In this document: one piece after another, positions 18,493 through 28,590 of the stretch
How the letters are laid out: the number at the start of each line of letters is the position of its first letter
Numbering within the stretch: position 1 is the stretch's first letter
NCBI GenBank assembly: GCA_026874595.1
Contig: CM049322.1
Span: 42,582,340 to 42,646,339, forward strand
Direction of reading: 5' to 3'
Length of the DNA stretch: 64,000 nt
From: Sipunculus nudus
Lineage: Eukaryota; Annelida; Sipuncula; Golfingiida; Sipunculidae
Notes under the pieces: generated by a model
What the model saw: the letters and a program-made list of their open reading frames with translations, nothing else
Database searches by the model: none
Told to the model about the DNA's origin: nothing
Made by a program: the position numbers and the translations under genes

Positions 18493-21400
18493 TATTTATA
18501 TAAATAATTAATCATTTAAACGTTTTAGTATGTAGGCAAAGAGCAGATTAAGAGTAAAAGTGACGCCATTTAGATAGACCAAAAGGGTAATAAATAAGTC
18601 TATATGAAAGGCGTCACTCTTACTCATTTTATGTGTGTGTGTGTGTGTAAACAGGTCTCCCTCGGGTGAATGTCTTCCATCAACTGATATGGAGATAAGA
18701 CGTCAGAAGAACGGAGATTATTTCACACTGTATGCAGAGGGACAAAGAGGTACATACCGTCGTATACTTAAAGATAGGCGTACATGATATCGGACTGTGT
18801 CATCTTGCTAATGGGCATCTTTCCGCAGCGCACTTGTTTATATAACACGGGTGACCTTTTGTGTAGAATTGTCTTGTCACATGCAGTACTCCGGTATCTG
18901 ATGATGTTGTAATGCAGGCGTTGTAATTTAAAACAAATTAAGTAAAATCACTTTTTCTTTAAATCGTATTTGCTTCCATATGATAAAATTCAAGTAGTAT
19001 CCAATTAGCAGAGTATAACAACGTTGCTAATAATATTCTATGTATGAAAACATCAAATATATAAGATAAGATGCTGTGTGTTAATAATATCATCTCATCG
19101 ATTTCGATAAGCAGGTCATTAGAGGAGGAAAGTGTATTGTTTACGGGTAAAAATAAAATAAAACCTTGTGGGTTAAAATACAATACTATTTGTTTACAGT
19201 TGCCGACCTGAGGTCATTCGGTGGGGATTTTATTCACTACGGTTTGTACCATTTTTGCACCACCGTGAAAGAAGGTGTCTGCATGGATCCGTATGTTCAA
19301 ATCTGGAGCAGGACAAAACAGCTACCGAACAATTTATTAAAGGAAGCCAAACAGGAGACGAAAAAGATTTGCCTACAACCACACATATATAATTATGAGT
19401 CCGGCAAATATGAGAGTAAGTTTTGTTTTAATTCATTTTGTCCGGGTAAATACACATGGATACTTTAAAAAAAACTAAACGAGATGCATGCCATCACCAA
19501 AGATTACCATCCTTCCGCCAGTGATTATTTTTACTTGAAACGAAACTCACCCTGGCAATCACTGTAGGACGCCCTGGACTACTTGTCTCAACTATCAATC
19601 TTGAACAAAATGAGTTACACTTCAAGGACCCTCCTCGAAATCTGCTGTTTATATTTCACATGCGTATGGTAACAAAATATTACTTCTTCCTTCGGTCCTT
19701 ATCATAAGAACATCCATGTTTTAGTAATTGAAACAATTATAATCCAATATATTTGAACGGACTATATTATCCTTTTCGTTACATTTTACGTACGCCGCTT
19801 ATTTATGTAGAAGCAGTGGTGCATTGTGGGAGTCAGATTTTTACGCCCATAATCCCTAAACAGTAGAATCGTACTCTTGTGAGCCCGAGTCTTCCCAGTG
19901 TGAGCGATTACTAGAAGCTACCCCTAGCGGATACTTTCTTAACTAACAACATATGGCCACAAAGTATTAGATGATTCGGATGCGCCATGATTGCAATTTG
20001 GTCAAATAAAGGATTTACTATTTGAAGTTGCTAGCAGTGCTTTACTTAGTCATCCTAAAAGCTTAAAGGAAGAGAGATTATTTTGACAAAATCGCATTCA
20101 CTTTTCTATTGTAGATTGCCCAGGACCTGATAGTTCACGTGAGTATGATTTTGTAAAAATTTCGTAAAATTGTATGTAACTTTTTTTGATTTAATTAATG
20201 CACATAATGATAAATTTACCGTGTACGACAAAAGTTGAATGCTATTCCGCAGAAATATATTTAAAGTTTATGTAGGGTGAATAGAACGTATCATGGTGTA
20301 ATATAATATTCTCGATTATCTAAAATAGTACATGCTGTGTTCCATACTTACTGCTGAAAATGAAATGAAATAATTAAGGATTTGCAGGGAATAATTATCT
20401 TGGTGCATGTTTTGTTTTGTGAATAGGAGATATTTGTCAGTTAAGATATATTCCTTACGTCAGATACCTGGATACAGAAAAGGTAAATTACTATTCCTTA
20501 CCTTATTATTTCTTAGTATTTTAATTCATTACCTTTATATTCCGCAATGTTGTAATATTCATTACATTCATATCTATCAATGATTAAATATTTTTTTTAG
20601 CTTACTTTGTCTTATTTTTTCTAATATTCAGTATTTTAATATACCTTACTCCTTTAATATTTATTTTATTAATATCTGTTTTTGATTTAATGTATTTCGC
20701 CTTATTATGTTTGACAGATTTAATACCCTTTACCTTAATATATCTTCCTTTTTAATATTCAATACTTAAACATTCTTTATTCTTCCCTCACTGTTTTCAT
20801 ATTCATGCCCGTTTAAAATCCATAACCTTTATATGTTTTGTATTTTTTAATTGTTCCTTATCTTAATATCCGTCTCATGTTTAATATACTGTACCTTTTA
20901 ATTGTTTAGATATGATCAATTTAACAAGATCGACTTAATTTCGTCCCGCTCAAGTATTATCATTGACTTAACATTGTTAGGGCATTTCGTCACAAAGACT
21001 TTTTTTTAACTAAAGACTAACGTTTTACTAAAGACTATTTCTTTTCTAATGTTCCCTTTTGTCTTATATTTGTTTTGTTACTTTTTCTTACTTTTTATGC
21101 AGGCGAAAAATTGTTAGAACTATTAGAGTCTACAAAGAAATTAACTTCAAATATATCTGTATCTCTATATCCATCTGGTCACACTACGGATCCAGACAGT
21201 TTTGAGTTTTTTAACAATTTAATCTCCTTTAATGTAAGAATTAATACCTTTTGAGTGTACAAGTGGTTAATATACATGATTTACAAGGGTCAATGGGAAC
21301 ATGGAGAAAGAACACGATAGGGTTATTTTGACTCGGAGGATGGGAGTTAAAAAAACTGGGACCAATCGGTTCAAGGTGGAAATATTAGCAAATTATTGCT

Positions 21401-23257
21401 TTATTGTACGTTTCCTTAATTTCACTTTCATTAAGTTTCTCGGGGTCTGGTACCTGGCTGGCTGGTACAATCATCCCGGAGGAGACCCACCAGCTGACCT
21501 GAAGGGCTACGTCATCAACATCCAACAAAGACATGGTGTCCTCTATTACGTACCTTATTTTGCGTAAGTGTTGTGCTTCTTAAACCTTGAAGTTAACACT
21601 AAACAAAATAAAGCTTTTGCTCTGAATGTTAAACAGATTTAATCTGATTTTAATTCAATCAGATTTCACAGAGATACAACATTGTCATCCAAATATACTA
21701 GATCTGAATTTCCCAATGTTTGTATTCGTTTTTATAGCATTAAGCAATATAAATTTCAGCGAACAAACATTCAGATTATATACGTGTTCCCTTCATTTAT
21801 TCCTTTTTTATATTGATTTTGGTTTGTCTTCAAAGTGCTCCCCTCCAATCATTACCCGGTCAATTATTTAAAAGGTTAAGGAGTGACTTTCAATGGGACT
21901 CGGAGAAAGGGAAGACCTCCCGACATGTACACTTATTTGTGACAAACTGAATCCTTGTCATCTTCAAGATGACTGTCAGTCATCTGATCTATTGCCGATC
22001 ATCCTTTGTCCGTCGTCCGTCAAGCCGTCCGTCCCCTAGGCCGTTAACAGGGCATAAATCATAAACTTCGACCTAGAATCTTCTAACTCAAGGGAAGTTA
22101 TATAAATATCCCCTAGAAAAGCTGAAAATAGGTCATGATGACCTATGTTTGCGACCTAGGGGCCTGAGCACCAAGACAGGCAAAATATTGTATTAAATAG
22201 GCCTAAAATCTTCTAACGTAACTTCCTGCGAGGTAAGTGCCTTGAGGAGCATGAAATTAGGTCACTGTGACCTATATTCTGCGACCTATAGGAAAAAGAT
22301 GCCTAGGAGAACCCTGGATGTCAGATGGGCACATATCCTGTAGGTTATGCATAGAATTTGATAACTCCAGGGATGTTCCAGGAACATCTTCTTGGAAACC
22401 ATAAGTTAGGTCATAGGGACCTATGTTTTGCAACCTACAGGCCGAAAACATGATCTTGAGCACAGACACAGTCAGAGAGGGCACACATTGTATCCATTTG
22501 GCCTAGAATCTTCTAACACAAAACCCTAGGAAGTACCAGGTAAATACCCTTGTAAACTTGAAACTAGGTGACCTGATATGTTATGTTCTGTGAGCTATTG
22601 GCTACACATATGAATCCAAGTATACAGACAGACAGGGTACAAATTGTATCCAGTTTCCTTGGGATCATCTTTTGTAAAATCAAGGGGGCCCTTTGCAAGT
22701 CTCATTTGAATCCTGAAATAAGATCTTTAATTCATATAATATATGTCAAATTCAGCTGAGCGTCATGAACCATCGGCCACCTGTTATGGTCTCAAAAGCT
22801 GGATGCCACGTACATGGAAGATTGCCCTAGAGAATTTATTTTAATATGCATGTGTCTGTGTATAGTTAAACATGTTATGTATTACCTTTGCAGGAGTGAA
22901 AATGATTGCAAGAAACTTGCACCGATCACATTAAAGAAGACGTCACCAGGAGGACAGATGAGACAGTACGGAGGGTCCCATAACGGTAAAACAAATCTAT
23001 ATTACTTATATTAACTTATACACGATATTGAAGCACACACTAAAGGGGTCACTATGCAAGAATTCAAAAATATGTTTTTTTTTCATACAAGCAAAGCAGC
23101 TAGGGCCTTCTAACTTTTTAAATTTTACATAACTTTTTTGTGGGTTTTCTTGAAGGACTTTGCTTAGAAAATGTTTTAACTGTGATAACTTCCACTGTTT
23201 AGTTCAGGTTAAAAGCTCTCTACAACAGAGTCCTACACGAAACAAAATCAAGGTCGA

Positions 23258-23321
<64 letters not shown>

Positions 23322-23484
23322 TATGGATAGCCATGCTGTTTCATGGTTTATAGATGGGTATGGTATACACAGAAAAGTCTTCCGATATCGCATCGGCGGT
23401 ATGATTCCAAACGTCAGTGAACAGACTTTTCTATGTTAACCATTTTTATCCATAATCGATGAACCAGCATGGCTATTCATACAT

Positions 23485-23541
<57 letters not shown>

Positions 23542-23807
23542 AAGATATATATATGCAGGGCACAATATAACTTTATTAGTCCTCCCTGCTGTATGAATAA
23601 TCACTATGCCGACACATATAATGGATGAGACTACCGTGACGTCACTTCGCTGGTTCATATAAAGTGTGCAAATACACAGAGGGGAAGGGAATCTGGGGTA
23701 GCCAAGTGGGAAGGCAACCGACCGGAAATCGGGATTTCGTGGGTTCGATTCCCACCGTCAGTTAACCGACTTTTCCGTGATCCATTTTCATCTAGCTATC
23801 TATCTAT

Positions 23808-23851
<44 letters not shown>

Positions 23852-25110
23852 CAGTAAAGAATAATGACGCCGTACATACAGAAATTGTTATTTATTATCA
23901 CACAATGTTAGTCTATCTAAGCGGCGTCACTCTTTATCTCTACTTATAATACTACAGACTAACACTGCTATACGATGAATTATATGCTGTATTCAGTATG
24001 CTTCATTTCAGGTAACCTAATTGTTTTGAGACTTTTCATTGAGAGCGGATTAAAACGAACCAGCTCCCCCCCCCCCCCCCCAAAAAAAAAAATAAATAAA
24101 AAAATATATATATATTTTTCTCGGCCATGTTTAGAAACATCCACACCAAGGCATGTATACACTTATTCTAACAGGTTCAGAAACATACTTCGTCTTTATC
24201 GACTATAACCGCTACCTGGTGTCGTGGATCTGTACTAAAATGGACAATGGGGTATGCACGAAGTCTGTCGTCCGAGTGTGGAGCCGCACACCAACTCTAC
24301 CCGAAGCAGATATGAACGAGGCCAGGGCTTACAGGAAAGTACTGTGTAAACCGGAAAGTGAAGTGACGTATGGGGGACCTGCATATGGAGGTACCAGATT
24401 TAAATTTCTAATTTTGTTTTCAATGTTAATACTGTTGTTAAATTTTAGGCACGGTTTTTCTATAGTTGTACAGAATGTATTACAATATGATATATTCGAT
24501 AGCCGCTAAATAAATATTCCATTGAAACATTCCACTTGATTTTGGCAATTCTCACATCCTAAAAATAAGCGAAAGATAAAATATTAATCTGAATTTTCGC
24601 GTGGAAGTCTTATTCTAAACTGTTACATCTATTTCAGTTTGCAAGCATGTGTCTTCTTCGGGTGAGTTTCTTTTTTTTTTTGTGTGTGTGTAATTATTTG
24701 TCTATATAACTCTAGCAGTTTGATACACAATAGACGTCGCATTCATGGTAAAGCAAAGTATTATGGATTTAATTGCAAGTGTGAAACTTGTAGGTACATA
24801 TATTTTAGGGAATTTAATGAGCAACAAAAATGCTCCGCTTGTTTGATTTATTAAATAATAATGACATCTTATATTCTTTTACATAAATACTCTCTTATTT
24901 TACATAATTACATAATTTTGCGGCCTGGGCCAAACAACCCCCCCCCCCCTTTTTCTTCCTGATCTGGGAAATTTTTTAGGTTTTCCATTAGCCCTTCTGG
25001 GTTAGACCCCTCCTTTTCCGAAAAACTGGATCCGCCCCTGGTCTGTCTCTGTCTCTCTGTCTCTCTCTCTCTCTCTCTTGTTCTGTCTGTCTGTCCGTCT
25101 GTCTGTCTGC

Positions 25111-25141
<31 letters not shown>

Positions 25142-25283
25142 TCTCTCTCTCTCAGGAACATTACACAGGTGAATAACAATTGTTTATATTCTTGTAGCTA
25201 CCACAGCCGCAGTGCTGGCCCCGGGGAGACTTGCTTTAGTGGTGGTCGGCGCCATCTTCTGGATATTACTAGAACGAATGTAG
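14418..25283 (+). CDS. Gene B: double-lipocalin protein with signal peptide and C-terminal anchor, 11 exons, 388 aa
   Basis: Exons 14418-14531, 17521-17636, 18655-18749, 19200-19415, 20115-20138, 20427-20482, 21436-21563, 22894-22985, 24175-24390, 24638-24661 and 25198-25283 total 1167 nt and stay in frame through ten GT/AG introns. Residues 1-19 form a signal peptide. Domain 1 (about 20-189) has GRW at 41-43 and a [11 protein letters not shown] strand. Domain 2 (about 190-357) has GVW at 210-212 and [12 protein letters not shown], the latter very close to ApoD/Lazarillo. Residues 358-388 (SSSATTAAVLAPGR then [14 protein letters not shown] then ERM) look like a GPI-attachment signal; a single membrane span is the alternative. 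Known family members carry small hydrophobic molecules, and Lazarillo is GPI-linked. The ligand and tissue here are unknown. Gene C is its close paralogue. Confidence 0.9.
14532..17520. other. Gene B intron 1
   Basis: A 3-kb intron aligning with intron 1 DNA in U2a and U2b but lacking the Ngaro-like insertion, so it preserves the empty site near 16735-16760. It contains a possible MITE (14818-15222), a dispersed GTTTGTTTGTC-type repeat near 15440-15640, poly-C at 15781-15794 and poly-G at 17082-17094. No further gene is seen. Confidence 0.75.
14818..15222. mobile_element. Possible TTCGCGA-ended MITE
   Basis: ATTCGCGAGGTTAGC near 14818 is inverted relative to AACCCTCGCGAAC near 15222, and several CGCGA motifs lie near both ends. 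The equivalent parts of U2a and U2b are decayed or deleted. Ends are approximate. Confidence 0.4.
17521..17636 (+). CDS. Gene B exon 2 (GxW exon of domain 1)
   Basis: Acceptor ATTTCAG, donor GTACGT, 116 nt, phase 2 out. It encodes LMGRWFLVYMAPSRNELGEG and on to RNVYL. GRW is the lipocalin signature. Confidence 0.93.
17637..18654. other. Gene B intron 2
   Basis: Contains a TA tract (18450-18483) and a palindromic MITE (18551-18627). Its GATAGACC at 18573-18580 is the unoccupied counterpart of the hAT-like insertion site in gene C. Nothing else is recognised. Confidence 0.7.
18551..18627. mobile_element. Small palindromic MITE (GTAAAAGTGACGCC family)
   Basis: AGAGTAAAAGTGACGCC is inverted against GGCGTCACTCTTACTC, with an internal TAGATAGACC. 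Related copies are at 23852-23942, 48475-49375 (split by the hAT-like element) and about 55572-55660. All lie in lipocalin introns. Confidence 0.65.
18655..18749 (+). CDS. Gene B exon 3
   Basis: Acceptor AACAG, donor GTACAT, 95 nt. It encodes [20 protein letters not shown] and [11 protein letters not shown]. The protein sequence is identical to exon 3 of gene C; the three nucleotide differences are silent. Confidence 0.93.
18750..19199. other. Gene B intron 3
   Basis: A 450-bp intron that aligns with 49747-50118 of gene C. No other feature is seen. Confidence 0.7.
19200..19415 (+). CDS. Gene B exon 4 (core of domain 1)
   Basis: 216 nt between TTTACAG and GTAAGT. It encodes [20 protein letters not shown], then [20 protein letters not shown] and a charged helix ending in ICLQP. 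Same length and phase as exon 9 and as exon 4 of gene A. Confidence 0.94.
19495..19950 (+). repeat. Dispersed repeat in intron 4 (same family as 12570)
   Basis: CCATCCTTCCGCCAGTG, GGACTACTTGTCTCAAC and CTTGTGAGCCCGAGTCT follow in the same order and spacing as in the upstream copies. It is also present in intron 4 of gene C at 50405-50880, so it predates that duplication. Confidence 0.6.
20115..20138 (+). CDS. Gene B exon 5 (24 nt, end of domain 1)
   Basis: A 24-nt microexon after TTGTAG and before GTGAGT, encoding NCPGPDSS. NCP matches the closing Cys motif of ApoD. Its length and phase equal those of exon 10, which closes domain 2. Confidence 0.88.
20427..20482 (+). CDS. Gene B exon 6 (linker and start of domain 2)
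   Basis: 56 nt after AATAG, ending at GTAAAT in phase 0. It encodes [19 protein letters not shown], which aligns with the mature part of exon 1 ([18 protein letters not shown]) without the signal peptide. Confidence 0.87.
20483..21435. other. Gene B intron 6
   Basis: AT-rich, with many TTTAATATTC-like phrases that make a diffuse degenerate repeat. TTAC at 21088-21091 is the empty site matching the solo LTR insertion in gene C. Confidence 0.65.
21436..21563 (+). CDS. Gene B exon 7 (GxW exon of domain 2)
   Basis: 128 nt between TTAAG and GTAAGT, encoding [20 protein letters not shown] and on to YYVPYFA. GVW is the second lipocalin signature of the protein. Confidence 0.92.
21564..22893. other. 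Gene B intron 7
   Basis: 1.3-kb intron, mostly occupied by a degenerate tandem repeat with AGGTCA palindromes (listed separately). No coding signal otherwise. Confidence 0.75.
22060..22700 (+). repeat. Degenerate tandem repeat with AGGTCA inverted palindromes
   Basis: Units of roughly 130-150 bp contain CCTAGAATCTTCTAAC, then AGGTCAnnnTGACCTAT, TGCGACCTA and CCAAGACAGGC. Perfect AGGTCA-n3-TGACCT palindromes occur at 22130-22144 and 22259-22273, with a near match at 22408-22422. The array is conserved in gene C intron 7. Confidence 0.75.
22894..22985 (+). CDS. Gene B exon 8
   Basis: 92 nt between TTGCAG and GTAAAA, encoding SENDCKKLAPITLKKTSPGG and QMRQYGGSHN. Domain 2 counterpart of exon 3. 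Confidence 0.9.
23257..23319. repeat. (CT)n(TA)n microsatellite
   Basis: About 28 bases of CT repeat followed by about 34 of TA repeat. Confidence 0.95.
23489..23535. repeat. (TA)n microsatellite
   Basis: Pure TA repeat in intron 8. Confidence 0.95.
23692..23810 (+). mobile_element. tRNA-derived SINE, second family
   Basis: GGTAGCCAAGTGGGAAGGC (A box), GTGGGTTCGATTCCCAC (B box), then ACTTTTCCGTGATCCATTTT and a (TATC)n/TA tail. A degraded relative lacking the tRNA head lies at about 23395-23460 (ACTTTTCTATGTTAACCATT). Confidence 0.7.
23852..23942. mobile_element. Palindromic MITE (GTAAAAGTGACGCC family)
   Basis: AGTAAAGAATAATGACGCCG is inverted to CGGCGTCACTCTTTATCTCT, with TAGTCTATCTAA inside. 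Same family as 18551. Confidence 0.65.
24175..24390 (+). CDS. Gene B exon 9 (core of domain 2)
   Basis: 216 nt between AACAG and GTACC. It encodes SETYFVFIDYNRYLVSWICT, then [20 protein letters not shown] and PEADMNEARAYRKVLCKPE. The DYNRYLVSW and WSRTPTLPE segments are strongly ApoD/Lazarillo-like. Confidence 0.95.
24638..24661 (+). CDS. Gene B exon 10 (24 nt)
   Basis: A microexon between TTTCAG and GTGAGT encoding VCKHVSSS. The three serines and the following alanine are plausible GPI-attachment residues. Confidence 0.85.
24905..25040. mobile_element. hAT-like MITE remnant (CAGGGGCGGATCCAG end)
   Basis: The right end CTGGATCCGCCCCTG at 25026-25040 is the inverse of the widespread CAGGGGCGGATCCAG terminus. 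The left end is lost in a poly-C region. A fuller copy is at 55003-55175. Confidence 0.55.
25041..25154. repeat. CT-rich microsatellite
   Basis: (TCTC)n interspersed with (TGTC)n for about 110 bp, just upstream of the exon 11 acceptor. A shorter CT tract is in the same position in gene C. Confidence 0.95.
25198..25283 (+). CDS. Gene B exon 11 (C-terminal hydrophobic tail and stop)
   Basis: Starts after TTGTAG and encodes [27 protein letters not shown] and TAG. The 14-residue hydrophobic run near the end, preceded by small residues, suits a GPI signal. Confidence 0.9.
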
Positions 25284-27419
25284 TTGTTGGCAAAGTGTTG
25301 CGAAAGCATAATTCGTGAACATTACTTCAAATTGACCGTGTCATATATGATTAATTTTTAAACTGTCACTTACTAATAGCAATTTCTTACATAACGTTTA
25401 AATATATTTTACTTTTAATATTAGCAATGATATTTTCTATTTAATCCGTTTATATAATATTCCCTATCTTCTTGTGAACATTATAATAAAAGGAATGTAA
25501 TTTACCTCAATTTAATTGTATTTATAACAAAAATATATATTTAAAGGAAAATGTGTTTTTTTATTATATTGTGTGTGACGTTTAGATTATGGTAAACTCG
25601 CTTTGTTCAAGACGGTTTCCTGGTAACTTTTGTGTGTTTAAGTTGACATAATGTGCATGTCGAACAGTTTTAAACTCGTTTGGTCGAGACAATGAGTATG
25701 TTCACAACATACGTCACGTGATCATGAACGGAATCTCAACAAATATTCAGGACATTTCGGAAATGGGCCAGTGAAGAAGTGATGTTGATGTGGATCCGGC
25801 ACATGACCGTGAATCAGAAACGTCATCAACCAATATTCACATTTGTACATATTATTATGCAAGAATCAACCTTGACATATAGGCCTAATAAGTGAAAGCA
25901 AACAGGGTTTTGGGAGCATCCAACAATAGCGTCCCCTACATGGCGGAGGCTTGCATTCCTAAGAATGTCGATTTTTAGTTGTATTTTTATTTTTATGCGC
26001 GTATCAATCCGCATGCGTAAAAGAGAATATGTTGTTGAAGCCTACTACGTTGCAAGAATCTCGTGCTGTTTTTTTTTTTATAGATTTATTTTTATTTTAA
26101 TTAGAACCCTGTCTTATTAATTGAAGTTGAATTAGATTATGTGTCATCCAGTCAGGGTCATGGTAAAAGCTTGTCTCGACCCAAGGCGCCTTATTCCTAT
26201 TCTCTCTGCTGCTCTCCATCAACGTCTTGAGTTCGGCACTACTGCAAAAAACCGTGTATGGTTCCGAATAGGGGGACCCTTCGGAATCGTATAAGTGACT
26301 TTTTAGGCGATGTCAACATAAGATGATTACCTTTTCGTTGCCTTTGAATATTTTATAAAACTTCTGAAAGGTTGTAATACCAATGTAATGCTCAATTACC
26401 CTACACACCCATAATTTACCAAGAGAGCTAATGTTTCCATAGATAAGAAGTCGCTATGATTGTGAGGGATGTCACACAATCCTTTACAGCAGGATTAAGA
26501 CTGTGACCCCGATCCGATTTATTAGCGCTCTTAGAACTGGAAAAAAAAGTGGGCGTTAATAGGGGACCGTGCAGTGTATAATTACTCGGTCAACTTCCGC
26601 TTACAACAAGTTCCTAAAGATTATCTTTAAATCACGGCGGGCTTACAGGGGTGTAAGGGAATAATGTTTTAATAAAACATTAAGGTAAGAATGTGGTAAT
26701 ATTGCCCGAATGACCCACTTACAAACAAAGACACGACCAGATGTATTTTGATGGGTATATTTGGCACTTTTAGAGTTGTTGGAGCCTTCCACAATTTCAC
26801 TATTACACGGCCACAGTGTAAAGGTCAGGGTCACAACTGTGATCTTATCAAAGTTGTGGATTCCGCAACAAGGTAAAAGCCGGGTCAGTTTTTCAAAATA
26901 CCGGTCATGATATCCATGTCTGCCACGATAATCGATCATTCAGTCGCGGCTGGGATTCTGGACTAATATACATATCAACATCAGACCGACCCCAAAGGGA
27001 GTGGTCAATCTATTCACCCCCCCCCCCCCCCTCCGCAATTCAGAGAATACTATGTGTATATTGCAAATGAAATATACAACATTTAGGATTAAAGACTTTG
27101 GTTCCACTTATGAGTTTATTATGAAAAAGCATATCTTATCCTGGTTTAGAATTAATTTGCACTGGAAACATAATACCTTATTTTTTCTTAAACCTTATGC
27201 TTAATTCGAATGTATTTGAAATGTGTCTTACAGACGCTAAAAAGGTATATATATACAAACATCATTCCGTCAACATACCAAGGGCTAATAACTTGAGCGC
27301 AAAGTTGGAACGAACTTTTTTAACTAAAAGAGTGTTGACAAAAGAAATTTTAAATGAAATTAACTTACTTAATCTTATAACTCCATGAACTGACTCGGAG
27401 TTCATACTTCGCGAACTAA
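25284..27419. other. Gene B 3' flank
   Basis: Includes the 3' UTR and polyadenylation signal. From about 25690 it aligns with the flank of gene C (59700-61210). The longest open stretch (26643-26939, minus) is not kept open in the duplicate, so I do not call a gene. Poly-C lies at 27017-27031. Confidence 0.7.
25495..25500 (+). terminator. Polyadenylation signal of gene B
   Basis: AATAAA lies 212 bp after the stop codon; gene C has one 204 bp after its stop, in alignable sequence. Confidence 0.6.
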
Positions 27420-28234
27420 CACAAGGCTTTTGAAACTACTATACAATTATTCATACACGTGTGTATTCTAAAACTTGTTTGAATGGAGAGCTCTCTGAAT
27501 GTTGTTGTAACGTGTCTCGCATGATAATGGCTTATTCTTTAAAAGTATACACAACGATATGACGATTTGTCAATTTAGATATCGCAGTCTCCAATAGGTG
27601 TCACTTCGCTGCATGCTTACTCTCATTCTTCTGGCGTGAGATCTCGTATATGAAGGAGATAGATCTCTGCCAATCAATGTGCGCAAGGCACTGTTTCCAG
27701 TCGAGCGCAAGCTATATCGCCCGCAATTAAAAAAAATACAATAATTAAAGCAAATAGCAAATATAAGGTATACTTCGACATCATCCATTTCATATAACCA
27801 ACAAATAACTTTTGTCGGTGAAACATATTTATTATATTGATAAACCTGCGGACCTTTTTGCGGTGTAATATCTATGACTCGGTTTTGTAAATATATACAG
27901 AAACTTTTGCAAATTTACGTGATAAAATTGCGGCCAGAGTTTATGAATACTTAGATGCACGATGATAGTGCAGGGACACTTGTTTTGGTCTTTTCGATAT
28001 TATACAAAAGGATTACCTGCATGAATTGGAGGATTAACCATTATTGCATGCTGAAATAAGACACAATTCCCAAGGGACGAAAGTTTACGAGTCCCCTGTT
28101 ATTTACATTCACTGATCACAAAAGAGAGCCGTTGACTGGGTAAAATGTCAGGTTAAACATGTTTAAGTCATTAATTACTGGCGGGGTCATATTATTTGCT
28201 CAATAGACCTCAAGACGGAGGTTGGTTTACGCTG

Positions 28235-28590
28235 CAATAACCACCCTTCCACCGGACGAGGTTTTAACTCAAAACAGACCTCTTCCAGAACAACTTGTCT
28301 CAAGAAACACCTTTTGTTTTCATGTTTCATGTCCGTGCTTCAATTATTACTAATTATTCAATTAAATCCTTATCACACAAACTACACGTTAATGTAATTT
28401 GAATTGAAACAATTCATCCAACGTACTCGAACCGATAACATTATGTTTTACCTACACCAAATGTGTAAGAAGAAGCTCCGGTGGGCTACATATTTTGTGG
28501 CTATATACTACAAACCCTGTCCAGCAAGGTCGTGCTCCTGTGAGTCGAGTCTGTGCAGCGTGATTGCTCAAGCTGCAACAACATGTTGGT
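28235..28590 (+). repeat. Dispersed repeat (U2a upstream copy)
   Basis: Same family as 12570: CCACCCTTCCACCGGACG through CTGTGAGTCGAGTCTGTGC. Confidence 0.6.

Larger units (their letters stand above)
22986..24174. other. Gene B intron 8
   Basis: Contains CT/TA microsatellites, two degraded copies of a second SINE family and a palindromic MITE (listed separately). Confidence 0.7.
11780..27250 (+). repeat. Duplicated unit U1 (contains complete gene B)
   Basis: Homology to U2a begins near 11785 (AACTACTATATAATTATTC, compared with 27432). It continues through promoter, exon 1 and intron 1, and with U2b through all remaining exons and the 3' flank (25690-27250 aligns with 59700-61210). Introns remain alignable but are clearly diverged, so this duplication is much older than the U2a/U2b split. 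Confidence 0.85.

Noticed and set aside
26643-26939. 98-codon minus-strand frame as a gene
   Set aside because: The duplicate at 60559-60744 does not keep it open and no family is recognised.
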